Positions 16,149 to 24,240 are shown, counted from the stretch's first letter. The stretch: DNA of 64,000 nt from Kitasatospora sp. NBC_01287 (GCF_026340565.1 NZ_JAPEPB010000001.1:6546001-6610000), one strand, 5' to 3'. Notes: generated by a model not told the origin, from the sequence alone. Numbers and translations: made by a program.

Positions 16149-16343
16149 ATGGCTATGACACTGAGACTCCCCGAGGCGGACGACCGGCTGTTGGCTGAGC
16201 GCGCCAAGGCGGAGGGTCGCAGTAAGCAGGAGTTGGCCACCGAGGCGATCCATGTCTTCCTCACGCGTCGAACCGAGGTGTTCGCGGACATCCTCGACCA
16301 GGTCATGACGGAGGACGCGGAGCTGTTGGAGCGCCTTGCGTGA
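16149..16343 (+). CDS. Ribbon-helix-helix antitoxin
   Basis: 64 aa. It begins MAMTLRLPEADDRLLAERAK, followed by EGRSKQELATEAI, the strand-helix-helix pattern of Arc/MetJ-type antitoxins. The N-terminal strand should bind DNA and the C-terminal part (DQVMTEDAELLERLA) should cover the toxin. ATG 16149 is a leaderless start; the second ATG at 16155 is possible. Its stop overlaps the toxin start (GTGA), the usual layout of type II pairs. Confidence 0.85.
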   Translation: MAMTLRLPEADDRLLAERAKAEGRSKQELATEAIHVFLTRRTEVFADILDQVMTEDAELLERLA

Positions 16344-16711
16344 TCTACCTCGATCTGCCTGAACTCCTGGTGATCGTCGAGCGGATCACCGGCTCGCGGC
16401 ACACCGTGCGGGACTTCGGCCTTCTGCAATCGTCGGTCGAGCGTCCGAAGACTGACGTGTTCGGTGTCGAGGCGTACCCCACGCTCTTTGAGAAGGCTGC
16501 CGCGCTGCTGCACTCCCTGGCGCGTAACCGCGTGTTGGTGGACGGCAACAAGCGCACGGCATGGATTGCCATGCGGATGATGCTGCGGCTCAACGGCGTC
16601 CAGTTGGGCGCTCCGGTCGATGACGCCGAGGTGTTCGTGAACGCCGTCGCCATGGGCGAGTTGGAGGTCCCCGAGATCGCCAAGCAACTCCAGGCGTGGA
16701 AGATCGACTGA
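16340..16711 (+). CDS. Doc/Fic-family toxin with altered catalytic motif
   Basis: 123 aa, the normal length for Doc (death on curing), which inactivates EF-Tu by phosphorylation. The Fic-type motif reads ARNRVLVDGNKRTAWIAM (about residue 66). In actinobacterial relatives the position after Asn is normally His (NHPLVDGNKRT type), the catalytic residue; here the codon is CGC (Arg), one base from CAC. The phosphate-binding DGNKRT loop is intact. The toxin may therefore be inactive or have changed chemistry. GTG 16340 overlaps the antitoxin stop. The pair is the main recognisable cargo of the rnpB island. Confidence 0.85.
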   Translation: MIYLDLPELLVIVERITGSRHTVRDFGLLQSSVERPKTDVFGVEAYPTLFEKAAALLHSLARNRVLVDGNKRTAWIAMRMMLRLNGVQLGAPVDDAEVFVNAVAMGELEVPEIAKQLQAWKID

Positions 16712-16845
16712 CGCGCCGGCGGTTGTAGCCAGGGGTGCTGAGATTCTGTCTGCCGAGGGGGGCTGCGCTCGGTGGGCTCCTGCTTGATCGTCTCGCGCCG
16801 GAGGCGTTCAGACGACGGTGTTATCGACTCTGGTCGGCTTTTGCT

Positions 16846-16871
16846 CGGCGTACAGGCCGACTTGTCCGCCC
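16846..16871. repeat. Right attachment-site-like repeat (copy of the rnpB 3' end)
   Basis: A direct repeat of 15135-15160 with one C-to-T difference. It is followed, as in the intact gene, by TCGGAA and a GC-rich hairpin, suggesting it marks the original downstream junction. Confidence 0.75.
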
Positions 16872-16881
16872 GTTGGCGTCG

Positions 16882-16921
16882 GAAGGCCCCTGATCTGTGA
16901 ATCCACAGGTCGGGGGCCTTC
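16882..16921 (+). terminator. Hairpin after the right rnpB repeat
   Basis: GAAGGCCCC (16882-16890) pairs with GGGGCCTTC (16913-16921), with further CTGTG/CACAG pairing inside. It resembles the rnpB terminator at 15180 in position and in its TCGGAA lead-in, so it may be the displaced original. The following 16922-17292 stretch holds no gene I can support. Confidence 0.7.
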
Positions 16922-17279
16922 TGCATCGCCGGGTGCCGTAGTCGCTGCCTCGCTTTTCGCGCCTATTGCTGCCTGCTTCCAAGTGCCCTGTGGTGATTGT
17001 GTGGCGGTGGACGTCGATTTCGTCCTGGCGCGGTGATCGGCAGGGGAATCCCTCGAATGAGAGGGTTTGTAGGGGCGGCCAAGTCGTCTTGAGCAAGCGA
17101 TTGTTGGCAGTGACTACGCGCCATGCCCACCGCCACCACGCGTCCTGTCTCCCCCGCGGCTCCGAAGATCCCGCCTCTGATCCTTGGGGCCAAGGACCAT
17201 TTCGAGGTATGGCGATTGCGCGGCGGCTGCCTGGTGGGCCGACCGCTGACCCCGTCCGGGTGCCCGGAGGTCGCGCGAG

Positions 17280-17285
17280 TAGGGT
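17280..17285 (+). promoter_or_regulatory. -10 element for leaderless azlC transcription
   Basis: TAGGGT ends 7 nt before the azlC ATG and no ribosome binding site is present. Confidence 0.45.
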
Positions 17286-17292
17286 GCGCGGT

Positions 17293-18033
17293 ATGCGATC
17301 GACGGTGGGGGTGCTCGACCGCGCGCTGCTGCGCGACATCGCTCTGGTCTGCCTGGCGGTCGGGGTGATCGGGGTGTCCTACGGGGCGATCGCCGTCGCC
17401 GGGGGGTTCCCGGTCTGGCTGCCGGTGATGATGGCGACCCTGGTGATCGCCGGGGCATCGGAGTTCCTCTTCATCGGGATCGTCGGACCGGGCGGCAGCC
17501 CGATCGCGGCCGTGCTGGCGGGGCTGCTGGTCAACGCGCGGCACCTGCCGTTCGGGCTGGCGGTCTCCGAGGCGGTGGGGCGCGGGTGGCGGCGGCTGAT
17601 CGGCTCGCACGTGATGAACGACGAGTCGGTCGTCTTCGCGCTCGCCCAGCAGGACCCGGAGCGCAGACGGGCCGCGTACTGGACCTGCGGGCTGGGGATG
17701 CTGGTCGCCTGGCCGACCGGGGCGCTGCTGGGCGCACTGCTCGGCTCGGCGGTGCACGACACCGACGCGCTCGGGCTGGACGCGATGTTCCCCGCCGTGC
17801 TGCTGGCGCTGATCCTGCCCGCGCTGCGCGACCGGGCCAAGCGGCGTCCGGTGCTGGTCGGGGCCGCGGTGGCGGTGGCCACGACGCCCTTCCTGCCGAC
17901 CGGACTGCCGGTGCTGCTGGCGCTGGTGGGACTGGCGATCCCGGCGCCCTCCCCGGCGCGGGCCGGCGACGGGCCGGCCGGCGGTGAGCGGGCCGCCGCC
18001 GGCCAGGAGACCGACGGGCGGGCCGACGCGTGA
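17293..18033 (+). CDS. azlC: AzlC family branched-chain amino acid exporter subunit
   Basis: 246 aa with six to eight hydrophobic segments. GVIGVSYGAIAVAGGFPVW and LVNARHLPFGLAVSE are typical of AzlC, and SHVMNDESVVFAL follows the family pattern. AzlC works with the small AzlD protein to export branched-chain amino acids or analogues (azaleucine resistance in Bacillus subtilis). ATG 17293 is leaderless. The C-terminal 30 residues (GPAGGERAAAGQETDGRADA) are a hydrophilic tail. The stop overlaps the azlD start, so the two subunits are made together. It is the first gene after the rnpB island. Confidence 0.88.
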   Translation: MRSTVGVLDRALLRDIALVCLAVGVIGVSYGAIAVAGGFPVWLPVMMATLVIAGASEFLFIGIVGPGGSPIAAVLAGLLVNARHLPFGLAVSEAVGRGWRRLIGSHVMNDESVVFALAQQDPERRRAAYWTCGLGMLVAWPTGALLGALLGSAVHDTDALGLDAMFPAVLLALILPALRDRAKRRPVLVGAAVAVATTPFLPTGLPVLLALVGLAIPAPSPARAGDGPAGGERAAAGQETDGRADA

Positions 18034-18353
18034 CGGGACGACCCGAGTTGATCGCCGCCGCGCTCACCCTGGCCGCCGGCACCTACGGCTTCCGCCTGGC
18101 GGGCCCGCTGCTGCGCAGCCGCCTGCGGTTCCCACCCCGGGTGGAGCGCCTGCTGGAGACCGCTGCCGTGGTGCTGCTCGCCGGGCTGGTGGCGACCACC
18201 GCGCTCTTCGAGGGCCACGGCGTGGTCGGGCCGGCCCGTCCGCTCGGCGTGCTGGTGGGCGGGGTGCTGGCCTGGCGCAAGGCCCCCTTCCTGGCGGTCG
18301 TGCTGGCGGCCGCCGGGACCGCCGCGGTGCTGCGGTTCTGCGGGGTCTCCTGA
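18030..18353 (+). CDS. azlD: AzlD family protein
   Basis: 107 aa with three to four hydrophobic segments, matching the AzlD family, the partner of AzlC. TYGFRLAGPLLRSRLRFPPRVERLL contains the conserved RxxG..L and the loop arginines, and the last helix AVVLAAAGTAAVLRF is typical. GTG 18030 overlaps the azlC stop (GTGA), so translation is coupled. It is convergent with the downstream dehydrogenase gene. Confidence 0.88.
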   Translation: MTGRPELIAAALTLAAGTYGFRLAGPLLRSRLRFPPRVERLLETAAVVLLAGLVATTALFEGHGVVGPARPLGVLVGGVLAWRKAPFLAVVLAAAGTAAVLRFCGVS

Positions 18354-18376
18354 CCTGGCGTCGGCCCTCGGAGATC

Positions 18377-18389
18377 TGACGGTACGTCA
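18377..18389. terminator. TGACG-N3-CGTCA palindrome between convergent genes
   Basis: A 5-bp stem with loop GTA whose right end is the stop codon of the minus-strand dehydrogenase. The same palindrome type recurs at gene ends elsewhere in the window. Confidence 0.4.
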
Positions 18390-19415
18390 ATTGACTGTCG
18401 GCACGCCCTCCGGACGTCCCGCGAGCAGGGCGGCCAGGTGGTCGGCACAGCGTAGTGCGGCCGTGGCCATGGCGGTTCGGGTCAGGCCACCCACGTGCGG
18501 GGTGAGCAGCGCGTTCGGCAGGCCGAAGAGCGGTGAGGCAAAGGCCGCGTGCTCGTGCGCGAAGGTGTCCACGGCGGCCGCCGCGAGCGGATGGGCGGGG
18601 TCGCGCAGCGCGTCGGCCAGCGCCTGCTCGTCGACGATGCCGCCGCGCGCGGTGTTCAGCAGGATCGCGCCGGGGGGCAGCAGCGCCAACTCGGCCCGGC
18701 CGATCAGCCCGTGGGTCCTGGCGGTGAGCGGCAGGTGCAGCGAGAGGACCTGACTCGTCCTCAGCAGTGCGGACAGGTCGCCGTCGCGGCCGATGCCGCG
18801 GACCGTCATGCCGAGCGCCGCTGCCCGCTCGGCGAGCTCCCGCCCGATCAGGCCCAGGCCCACGATGCCCAGGCTGAGCTCCGAGAGTTCCACCGCCGGG
18901 GTCACGCTCGACGGCCAGGAGCCTTGGTGCGCGACCTGGTTGTGGCCCAGCAGGCCGCGGGTCAGGGTGAGCAGCTGGGCGAGCGCGAACTCCGCGACCC
19001 CGACGGCGTTGGAGCCCGGGGTGTGGGTGACGGTGACGCCGTGCGCGGTGGCGGCCGGCAGTTCGACGTGGTCGGTGCCGGCCCCGGCGCGGGCGATCAC
19101 CCGCAGTGGCTGGGCCAGCGCCGGATCGGTGGCCGCCGCGAGGAAGGCGGCGCGCAGCGGCGGCCCCGAACGGGACTTGACGGCGGCGTGCCCGCGACCG
19201 CCGTCGACGGTGGCGGCGATCAGCGCCCGCTCGTCGAAGGCATCGAGATCGGTGAACGCCACCCGCCCGCCCCACGCCGCGCGCACCGCCGGGCGTTCGG
19301 CGGCGGGTATCCGGCGCAGGTTGAGGGTGAGGGAGAGGCCGTGGCCGAGCAGCCGCTCCAGTTCCCGGCCGAGCAGTTCGTCCGGCGCGGCGTCCAGCAG
19401 CAGCACGCGCGTCAT
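18387..19415 (-). CDS. D-isomer-specific 2-hydroxyacid dehydrogenase
   Basis: 342 aa, the normal family length. The NAD-binding motif is GIVGLGLIGRELAERAAALG, and LNTARGGIVDEQAL and TPHVGG carry the catalytic Arg, Glu and His region. VIARAGAGTDHVELPAA is the usual hinge. The enzyme should interconvert a 2-hydroxyacid and its 2-oxoacid with NAD(P)H; phosphoglycerate dehydrogenase-like or hydroxypyruvate reductase-like roles are both possible. ATG 19415 overlaps the stop of the CYTH gene (ATGA), so the two are translationally coupled. The N-terminal 80 residues are less conserved than the rest. Confidence 0.87.
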   Translation of the reverse strand: MTRVLLLDAAPDELLGRELERLLGHGLSLTLNLRRIPAAERPAVRAAWGGRVAFTDLDAFDERALIAATVDGGRGHAAVKSRSGPPLRAAFLAAATDPALAQPLRVIARAGAGTDHVELPAATAHGVTVTHTPGSNAVGVAEFALAQLLTLTRGLLGHNQVAHQGSWPSSVTPAVELSELSLGIVGLGLIGRELAERAAALGMTVRGIGRDGDLSALLRTSQVLSLHLPLTARTHGLIGRAELALLPPGAILLNTARGGIVDEQALADALRDPAHPLAAAAVDTFAHEHAAFASPLFGLPNALLTPHVGGLTRTAMATAALRCADHLAALLAGRPEGVPTVN

Positions 19416-19945
19416 GCCGGCTCGCCGGGTTCGAGGCCGTACTCGGCGAGCCAGTCGAGCAGTTCGGCCCGCCCGGCCCTGGCCAGCCGTCCGCCGGTGA
19501 AGCGCGGATCGCCGGTCACCTCGGCCACCGCGGCCCCGGGCGGTTGGAAGGCCAGGGCCGCCTCGTCGGTGTCGAACTCCACCTCGGCGAGCACCAGTCC
19601 GAGCAGCGGACCGTCGAAGAGGTCGATGCCGAGCGGCGGCACGCTGAGCCTGGTCTTGGTGAGCACGGCGGCCGGGAGCACGGCCAGCACCTGGTACTCG
19701 CCGGGTGACAGGTAGGTGGTGGTGATCAACCCCTGGACCGGGCCGGGCTTTTCGGCCGGGATCTTCTGGGTGAGCTTGCGCACCGGCTCCGGCTCGGCCA
19801 GGTCCGCCATGATCCGCAGCCGCAGGCGGGTGCCGTCGAGATAGCGGTCGGTGATCCGCCGGGTCGCGGTCACGACGTCCGGCGGCGGCGGGCCTGCGAG
19901 CAGGAAGCGGCGCTCGCGTTCGACGTGTGCGTACTTGTCTGACAT
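19412..19945 (-). CDS. CYTH domain phosphohydrolase-like protein
   Basis: 177 aa. HVERERRFLLAG gives the ExExK-type start of CYTH domains (the Lys position reads Arg here), followed by DRYLDGTRLRLR, VRKLTQKIPAE and LVLAEVEFDTDE, which supply the basic and acidic residues of the tunnel that binds triphosphate groups. Family members hydrolyse inorganic triphosphate or thiamine triphosphate or make cAMP. ATG 19945 is preferred over the GTG 6 nt upstream because TAGGGT (19952-19957) then lies exactly 6 nt away as a leaderless promoter. Confidence 0.85.
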   Translation of the reverse strand: MSDKYAHVERERRFLLAGPPPPDVVTATRRITDRYLDGTRLRLRIMADLAEPEPVRKLTQKIPAEKPGPVQGLITTTYLSPGEYQVLAVLPAAVLTKTRLSVPPLGIDLFDGPLLGLVLAEVEFDTDEAALAFQPPGAAVAEVTGDPRFTGGRLARAGRAELLDWLAEYGLEPGEPA

Positions 19946-19951
19946 ACCCAC

Positions 19952-19957
19952 ACCCTA
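19952..19957 (-). promoter_or_regulatory. -10 element for leaderless CYTH gene transcription
   Basis: Read on the minus strand, TAGGGT ends 6 nt before the ATG at 19945. Confidence 0.45.
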
Positions 19958-20124
19958 GGGTTACCGCCTGACCGATCTGTCGGCCATCCAGCTTCCGGCC
20001 GCTCGGCCAACGGAGTTGGGGGTTCTGGTGGGACCGAGCGGCGTCGGAAAGTCGGATGCGGCGGCCGATTGTCCGTGGCAGAGTGCGGGCGGTCACGCCG
20101 GCGCACCCGATCCAGGAGCAATTG

Positions 20125-20751
20125 ATGGAGCTTCCCGCCCGACTGGCCCCGCTGCTGGAGGAGTTCGACTTCGGCTGCACGCGTCTGCTCCAGCGCATGG
20201 CGGGGCCCGTGCTGAACAGCGGCAACGGTGTCGAGGTCGCGGTCGGGCCGATGACCGACGCCGAGCACCGCTGGGAGCCGGTGCCGGACTGCTGGTCGAT
20301 CCGTCGCCACGCCGACGGGCCGGGGGTGGGTGCGACGCTGCTGGTCGGCGCGGGTGACTGGGGACGCGACTCGGCGCCCGGCCCGCATCCGGTGCCGCCG
20401 CCGTTCACCACGATCGCCTGGCGGCTCGGCCACCTCGCCGAGATGCTCGCCCTCCGTGCCGACCACACCAACGGCAGCCGCGCGCTGACCCGGGACGAGT
20501 ACCGCTTCCACGGCGATGCCGCCGGCGCGATCGCCGCCTTCGAGGCCGGGGTCGAGGCCTGGCGGGCGGCCCTGCTCGACGCCGACGACGCGGCCCTCGA
20601 CGAGGTCGGCCGGTGCGGCTACCCGTACGGCGGTGACCCGGAGGAGGCGTTCCTGGACGTCGTCTGGTGGGTCAACCAGGAAGTGCTGCACCACGGCGCC
20701 GAGATCGGGCTGCTCCGCGACCTCTACCTCCGGCGTGCGCACCTGGGCTGA
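20125..20751 (+). CDS. DinB-like four-helix protein
   Basis: 208 aa. FTTIAWRLGHLAEMLALRADH (middle) and WWVNQEVLHHGAEIGLLRDLYLR (C-terminus) supply the three histidines expected for the metal site of DinB/YfiT-type four-helix bundles. Members include mycothiol- or bacillithiol-dependent transferases and many proteins of unknown role; mycothiol use would fit an actinobacterium but is inferred. ATG 20125 is preceded by AGGAG at 6-nt spacing. The gene stands alone, divergent from the CYTH operon. Confidence 0.8.
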   Translation: MELPARLAPLLEEFDFGCTRLLQRMAGPVLNSGNGVEVAVGPMTDAEHRWEPVPDCWSIRRHADGPGVGATLLVGAGDWGRDSAPGPHPVPPPFTTIAWRLGHLAEMLALRADHTNGSRALTRDEYRFHGDAAGAIAAFEAGVEAWRAALLDADDAALDEVGRCGYPYGGDPEEAFLDVVWWVNQEVLHHGAEIGLLRDLYLRRAHLG

Positions 20752-20822
20752 GGCCCCGTGCGCGGTGAGTGGTAGGCGGTGAGCGGTGAGCGGCCGGGAC
20801 CGGTGCCCCGCCACCACCTGCG

Positions 20823-21320
20823 TCAGATCGTACTCAACCGATCGCGCAGGCGGTCGTCCGGCAGCTCGGCCAGCGGGACCCAGCGCACCGCCGTCACCTC
20901 GGTCTCCTGCAGTCGGCAGGCGAGGCGGCTCTCCACGGTGTGGGCGAAGCGGGCGTGGTAGGCGGTGCGGCCGGTGAGGCGGCTGGTGTAGCGGAAGAAG
21001 TCGACCGGCAGGGCACTGGCGGGCACCGCGCTGTCGATGCCGGTCTCCTCGGCCAGCTCGCGTTCGGCGGCGGCGAGCAGCGAGGGGTCGGTCGGGTCCA
21101 GGTGGCCGCCGGGCAGCAGCCAGGCCGCCTGGTCGCGATGGTGCAGGTAGAGGACCTCGTCCTCGGGGGCGCGCACCGCCGTGCTGACGGTGAAGTGCTC
21201 GGCCAGCTCGGTGTCCCGCGCGACGGCCAGCGACAGGGCGGGGGTCAGCTCGGCGGCCTCCTCGGGGTGGCGGGCCAGGTAGGCGGTCAGGGTGTCGTGG
21301 ATGTGCTGGGCCATCGGCAT
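20823..21320 (-). CDS. NUDIX hydrolase
   Basis: 165 aa. The Nudix box GGHLDPTDPSLLAAAERELAEETGI matches the GX5EX7REUXEEXGU motif, with the REUXEE glutamates that bind magnesium present. Such enzymes hydrolyse a nucleoside diphosphate linked to another group; the target here is unknown. The first 45 residues form an additional helical segment before the Nudix fold. ATG 21320 follows GAGGAG at good spacing, and a second ATG two codons on is possible. Divergent from the small gene at 21435. Confidence 0.88.
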   Translation of the reverse strand: MPMAQHIHDTLTAYLARHPEEAAELTPALSLAVARDTELAEHFTVSTAVRAPEDEVLYLHHRDQAAWLLPGGHLDPTDPSLLAAAERELAEETGIDSAVPASALPVDFFRYTSRLTGRTAYHARFAHTVESRLACRLQETEVTAVRWVPLAELPDDRLRDRLSTI

Positions 21321-21434
21321 CGGCAGCTCCTCTCGGACGGGCGTCGCGGCCAGTCTTCCGGATCCACGGACCGTTCGGTGCTCGAACCCCCGAACGGGTG
21401 ACAGCGCGCGCGGGGCGGGTGGTGACGGTGTGTC

Positions 21435-21611
21435 ATGGAAGGCATGGCACACCGACAGCACTGGTTGATCCGCTTCACCGACGAGCTGATGACATTGACC
21501 GATGACCTGACCCAGGAACAGGCCGCGGACTTCGTGCGCCGGGTCTACATCGCCGGTCACGAGGCGGGCGTGGCCGAACAGGCGGAGGAGAGCCGGCGCG
21601 AGCGGGAGTAG
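21435..21611 (+). CDS. Small acidic helical protein
   Basis: A 58-aa frame with strong actinobacterial codon bias: HWLIRFTDELMTLTDDLTQE followed by QAADFVRRVYIAGHEAGVAE and a charged tail. No family is recognised. ATG 21435 or 21444 could be the start; neither has a well-spaced ribosome binding site, so a leaderless message is possible. The amphipathic helical pattern and the Glu/Arg-rich end argue for a real small protein rather than a chance frame. Confidence 0.5.
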   Translation: MEGMAHRQHWLIRFTDELMTLTDDLTQEQAADFVRRVYIAGHEAGVAEQAEESRRERE

Positions 21612-21625
21612 CGCGCGGGGCGCGC

Positions 21626-21653
21626 GCCCACCGCGTGCCGCCCACCGCGTGCC
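21626..21653. repeat. Two exact copies of a 14-bp unit after the small gene
   Basis: GCCCACCGCGTGCC is repeated twice, with a degenerate third copy, in the gap between the small gene and the convergent hemC. Confidence 0.7.
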
Positions 21654-21669
21654 GCCCGCCGCGGGACGC

Positions 21670-22614
21670 TCAGTGCGGGATGTTGTCGATCAGCTCCCGC
21701 GCCCCCTGCCGCAGCAGCGCCACCGCCACCGAGGTCCCCAGCGTGGCCGGGTCGAGCGGTCCCGCCCACTCGTGGGCGTCCAGCACCGTCTTGCCGTCGG
21801 GGGTGAAGACCCGGCCGCGCAGCGAGAGGCGGCCGTCCCGCTCGGCGCGCGCGTAGCCGGCGATCGGGCTGTTGCAGTGGCCCTGGAGCACGTGCAGGAA
21901 CATCCGCTCGGCGGTGGTCTCGCGCCAGGCGGCCTCGTCGTTCAGTCCGCGTACCGCCTCGATGGTGGCGCTGTCGTCCTCGCGGCACTGCAGGGCGAGC
22001 ACTCCGGCGCCGATCGGCGGGCACAGCGTCTCCAGGCTCAGCACCTCGCTGATCCGCGCCTGCTCGCCGATCCTGGCCAGGCCGGCGGCGGCCAGCAGCA
22101 GCGCGTCCGCCTCGCCCGCCGCCAGCTTCGCCAGCCGGCTGTTGGCGTTGCCGCGCATCGGGACGCAGACCAGGTGCGGGTGGCTGAGGGCCAGTTGGGC
22201 GATCCGGCGGACCGAGGAGGTGCCGATCCTGGCCCCAGGCGGCAGTTGGTCGAGACTCAGCCCACCGGGGTGCACCAAGGCGTCACGCAGGTCGTCGCGG
22301 CGCAGCACCGCGGCGAAGACGGTGCCGGCCGGCAGCGGCCGGTCGGCGGGCACGTCCTTGACGCAGTGCACGGCGACGTCGGCCTCGCCCGCGAGCAGCG
22401 CGGCGTCCACCTCCTTGGTGAACGCGCCCTTGCCGCCGAGCGCCGAGAGGGCGCCCGTCCAGCGGTCGCCGGCGGTGGTGACGGGGACCACCTCGGTGCG
22501 GATCCCCGGTTGCAGTACGGCCAGTTCGGTGCGGAACCGCTCCACCTGGGCCAGGGCCATCGGGGAGGAGCGGGAGACGATCCGGAGCACGGCGGGCGGC
22601 GGCGAGGCAGGCAT
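21670..22614 (-). CDS. hemC: Porphobilinogen deaminase (hydroxymethylbilane synthase)
   Basis: 314 aa. It polymerises four porphobilinogen molecules into hydroxymethylbilane in tetrapyrrole synthesis. VHCVKDVPADRPLP holds the catalytic Asp, and LQGHCNSPIAGYA holds the Cys that anchors the dipyrromethane cofactor. GNANSRLAKLAAGEADALLLAAAGLAR is the conserved central block (GNVxTRLxKL in most relatives). No other haem gene is near, and residues such as HCNSPIAGY differ from the usual GGCxxPVGA, so this may be a second, divergent HemC of the genome. ATG 22614 is leaderless, with TAGGCT 7 nt upstream. Confidence 0.88.
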   Translation of the reverse strand: MPASPPPAVLRIVSRSSPMALAQVERFRTELAVLQPGIRTEVVPVTTAGDRWTGALSALGGKGAFTKEVDAALLAGEADVAVHCVKDVPADRPLPAGTVFAAVLRRDDLRDALVHPGGLSLDQLPPGARIGTSSVRRIAQLALSHPHLVCVPMRGNANSRLAKLAAGEADALLLAAAGLARIGEQARISEVLSLETLCPPIGAGVLALQCREDDSATIEAVRGLNDEAAWRETTAERMFLHVLQGHCNSPIAGYARAERDGRLSLRGRVFTPDGKTVLDAHEWAGPLDPATLGTSVAVALLRQGARELIDNIPH

Positions 22615-22621
22615 GGCATCC

Positions 22622-22627
22622 AGCCTA
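22622..22627 (-). promoter_or_regulatory. -10 element for leaderless hemC transcription
   Basis: On the minus strand TAGGCT ends 7 nt before the hemC ATG. Confidence 0.45.
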
Positions 22628-22736
22628 GAGCGTGCCCCGACGGGTGGAAGTGAGCGACTGCCCTCTGGGTCTCTGCGGCGTTCGAGGGGGTCCGCGATAC
22701 CGTGCCTCTTTCGTACACCCAAGCGGAGGGGCCGAT

Positions 22737-24212
22737 ATGGCGGAGACACGCGAGAGCGCGATCCCGATCCAGCGGGTCCCCGCTTGGGGTCGCGCCGCCC
22801 GGGTCGCGCGGGCCGCCCGCGCGCAGGGCGCGGGCCGGCTCGCCAGGAGCGCGCCGCACCTCGCGCTCGCGCTGGCCTTCCTCCTCGCGTACTGCGTGCT
22901 CGCGCTGGTCCGCTACGAGCGCTTCGGCTCGCCCTCCTGGGACCTCGGCATCTTCACCGAAGTGGTCAAGGGCTACGCGCACTTCCACGCGCCGATCGTG
23001 TCGATAAAGGGACCCGGCTTCAACGCGCTGGGCGACCACTGGTCGCCGATCCTGGCGCTGCTCGCCCCCTTCTACTGGGTGGTCCCCTCGGCGGCCACCC
23101 TGCTGGTCGCCCAGGCCGCGCTCTTCGCCTGGTCGGTCGGCGTGGTCTCGGACACCGCCGCCCGGGTGCTCGGCGGGTCGACCAGCCGCGGCCTGCTGAT
23201 CGGCACCGGTTACGGCCTCTCCTGGGGGCTGCAGCGGGCGATCGACGCGGAGTTCCACGAGATCGCCTTCGCGGTGCCGCTGCTCGCGGTGGTGTGCCGT
23301 CAGCTCCTGCTGCGCGAGTGGGACAAGGCCGCCTGGTGGGCGATGCCGCTGGTGCTGGTCAAGGAGGACCTGGGGCTGACGGCCGCGGCCGTCGGCGCGG
23401 TGCTGGTGGTCAGCGGGCGCCGCTGGTACACCGGTGCGGTGCTGGCCTTCTTCGGGGTGGCGTTCGCGGCGCTCACCATCCTGCTGCTGATCCCGCACTT
23501 CAACCCCGGCCACCAGTTCGACTACTGGTCCAAGCTGCCGGGCGGCGAGCACCCCGAGCTCTGGCAGGTGCTCAGCGGCCCGTTCACCCGCCTGACGGTG
23601 TGGAAGACGGTCGGCTGGCTCTTCGCCATCGTCGGCTTCCTCGCGCTGCGCTCGCCGCTGCTGCTGATCGCGCTGCCCACCCTGGCCTGGCGGTTCGGCT
23701 CCGCCAACCCGATGTTCTGGGGCCCGGACTGGCACTACAACGCGACCCTGATGCCGATCATCTTCCTGGCCCTGGTGGACGCGATCGCCCGGATCAGGGC
23801 CGCCGACTCCTCCCGGCTCAAGGGGTTCGCCGAGGGCATGGTGCCGGCCGTCCCGGCGATCGGGGTGGCCTGCGTGGTGAGCCTGCCGGTCGGGTTCGGC
23901 GGGCTGGCCGATCCGGGCGCCTGGAGCGGCGGTGCCCACGCGGCGGCGATCCGCGGCGCGATCGCCGCGGTCCCGCCGAACGTGACGGTGGAGGCCTCGC
24001 TCGGGCCGCTGGCCCGGCTCGCGGCCCGGGACGACGCCTTCTGGCTGGGCGGCAGCAGGGCGCAGGCGCCGACGTACCTCTGCATCGACATGCTCGGCTG
24101 GTCGGGCGGGCCGACCGACCTGCCCGGGTACGGGACGCAACTGCACCCGGGCACGCGGTACGCGGTGGTCTACGACCGGGACCAGGTGGTGGTGCTGCGC
24201 CGCCGGCCGTGA
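22737..24212 (+). CDS. DUF2079 multi-pass membrane protein
   Basis: 491 aa with eight or more hydrophobic segments. After a basic N-terminus comes LAYCVLALVRYERFGSPSWDLGIFTE, the hallmark of DUF2079 proteins, then FNALGDHWSPILALLAPFYW and DAEFHEIAFAVPLL. The conserved acidic and His residues lie at the start of extracytoplasmic loops as in GT-C-type glycosyltransferases, so a lipid-linked sugar transferase role is plausible but unproven. The C-terminal 90 residues form a soluble domain. ATG 22737 follows GGAGG at 7-nt spacing. Divergent from hemC. Confidence 0.85.
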   Translation: MAETRESAIPIQRVPAWGRAARVARAARAQGAGRLARSAPHLALALAFLLAYCVLALVRYERFGSPSWDLGIFTEVVKGYAHFHAPIVSIKGPGFNALGDHWSPILALLAPFYWVVPSAATLLVAQAALFAWSVGVVSDTAARVLGGSTSRGLLIGTGYGLSWGLQRAIDAEFHEIAFAVPLLAVVCRQLLLREWDKAAWWAMPLVLVKEDLGLTAAAVGAVLVVSGRRWYTGAVLAFFGVAFAALTILLLIPHFNPGHQFDYWSKLPGGEHPELWQVLSGPFTRLTVWKTVGWLFAIVGFLALRSPLLLIALPTLAWRFGSANPMFWGPDWHYNATLMPIIFLALVDAIARIRAADSSRLKGFAEGMVPAVPAIGVACVVSLPVGFGGLADPGAWSGGAHAAAIRGAIAAVPPNVTVEASLGPLARLAARDDAFWLGGSRAQAPTYLCIDMLGWSGGPTDLPGYGTQLHPGTRYAVVYDRDQVVVLRRRP

Positions 24213-24240
24213 CCGCGGCTGCCGGCCGCGGCCTTCAGTC

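Noticed and set aside
17123..17368. Open frame after the rnpB island
   Set aside because: Cys/Arg-rich composition without codon bias; it overlaps the azlC start. It may hold fragments of an old gene but none is recognisable.
18387..20471. 694-codon extension of the dehydrogenase gene
   Set aside because: It runs through the CYTH and DinB genes out of frame. The dehydrogenase fold is complete from 19415, where an ATGA overlap fixes the start.
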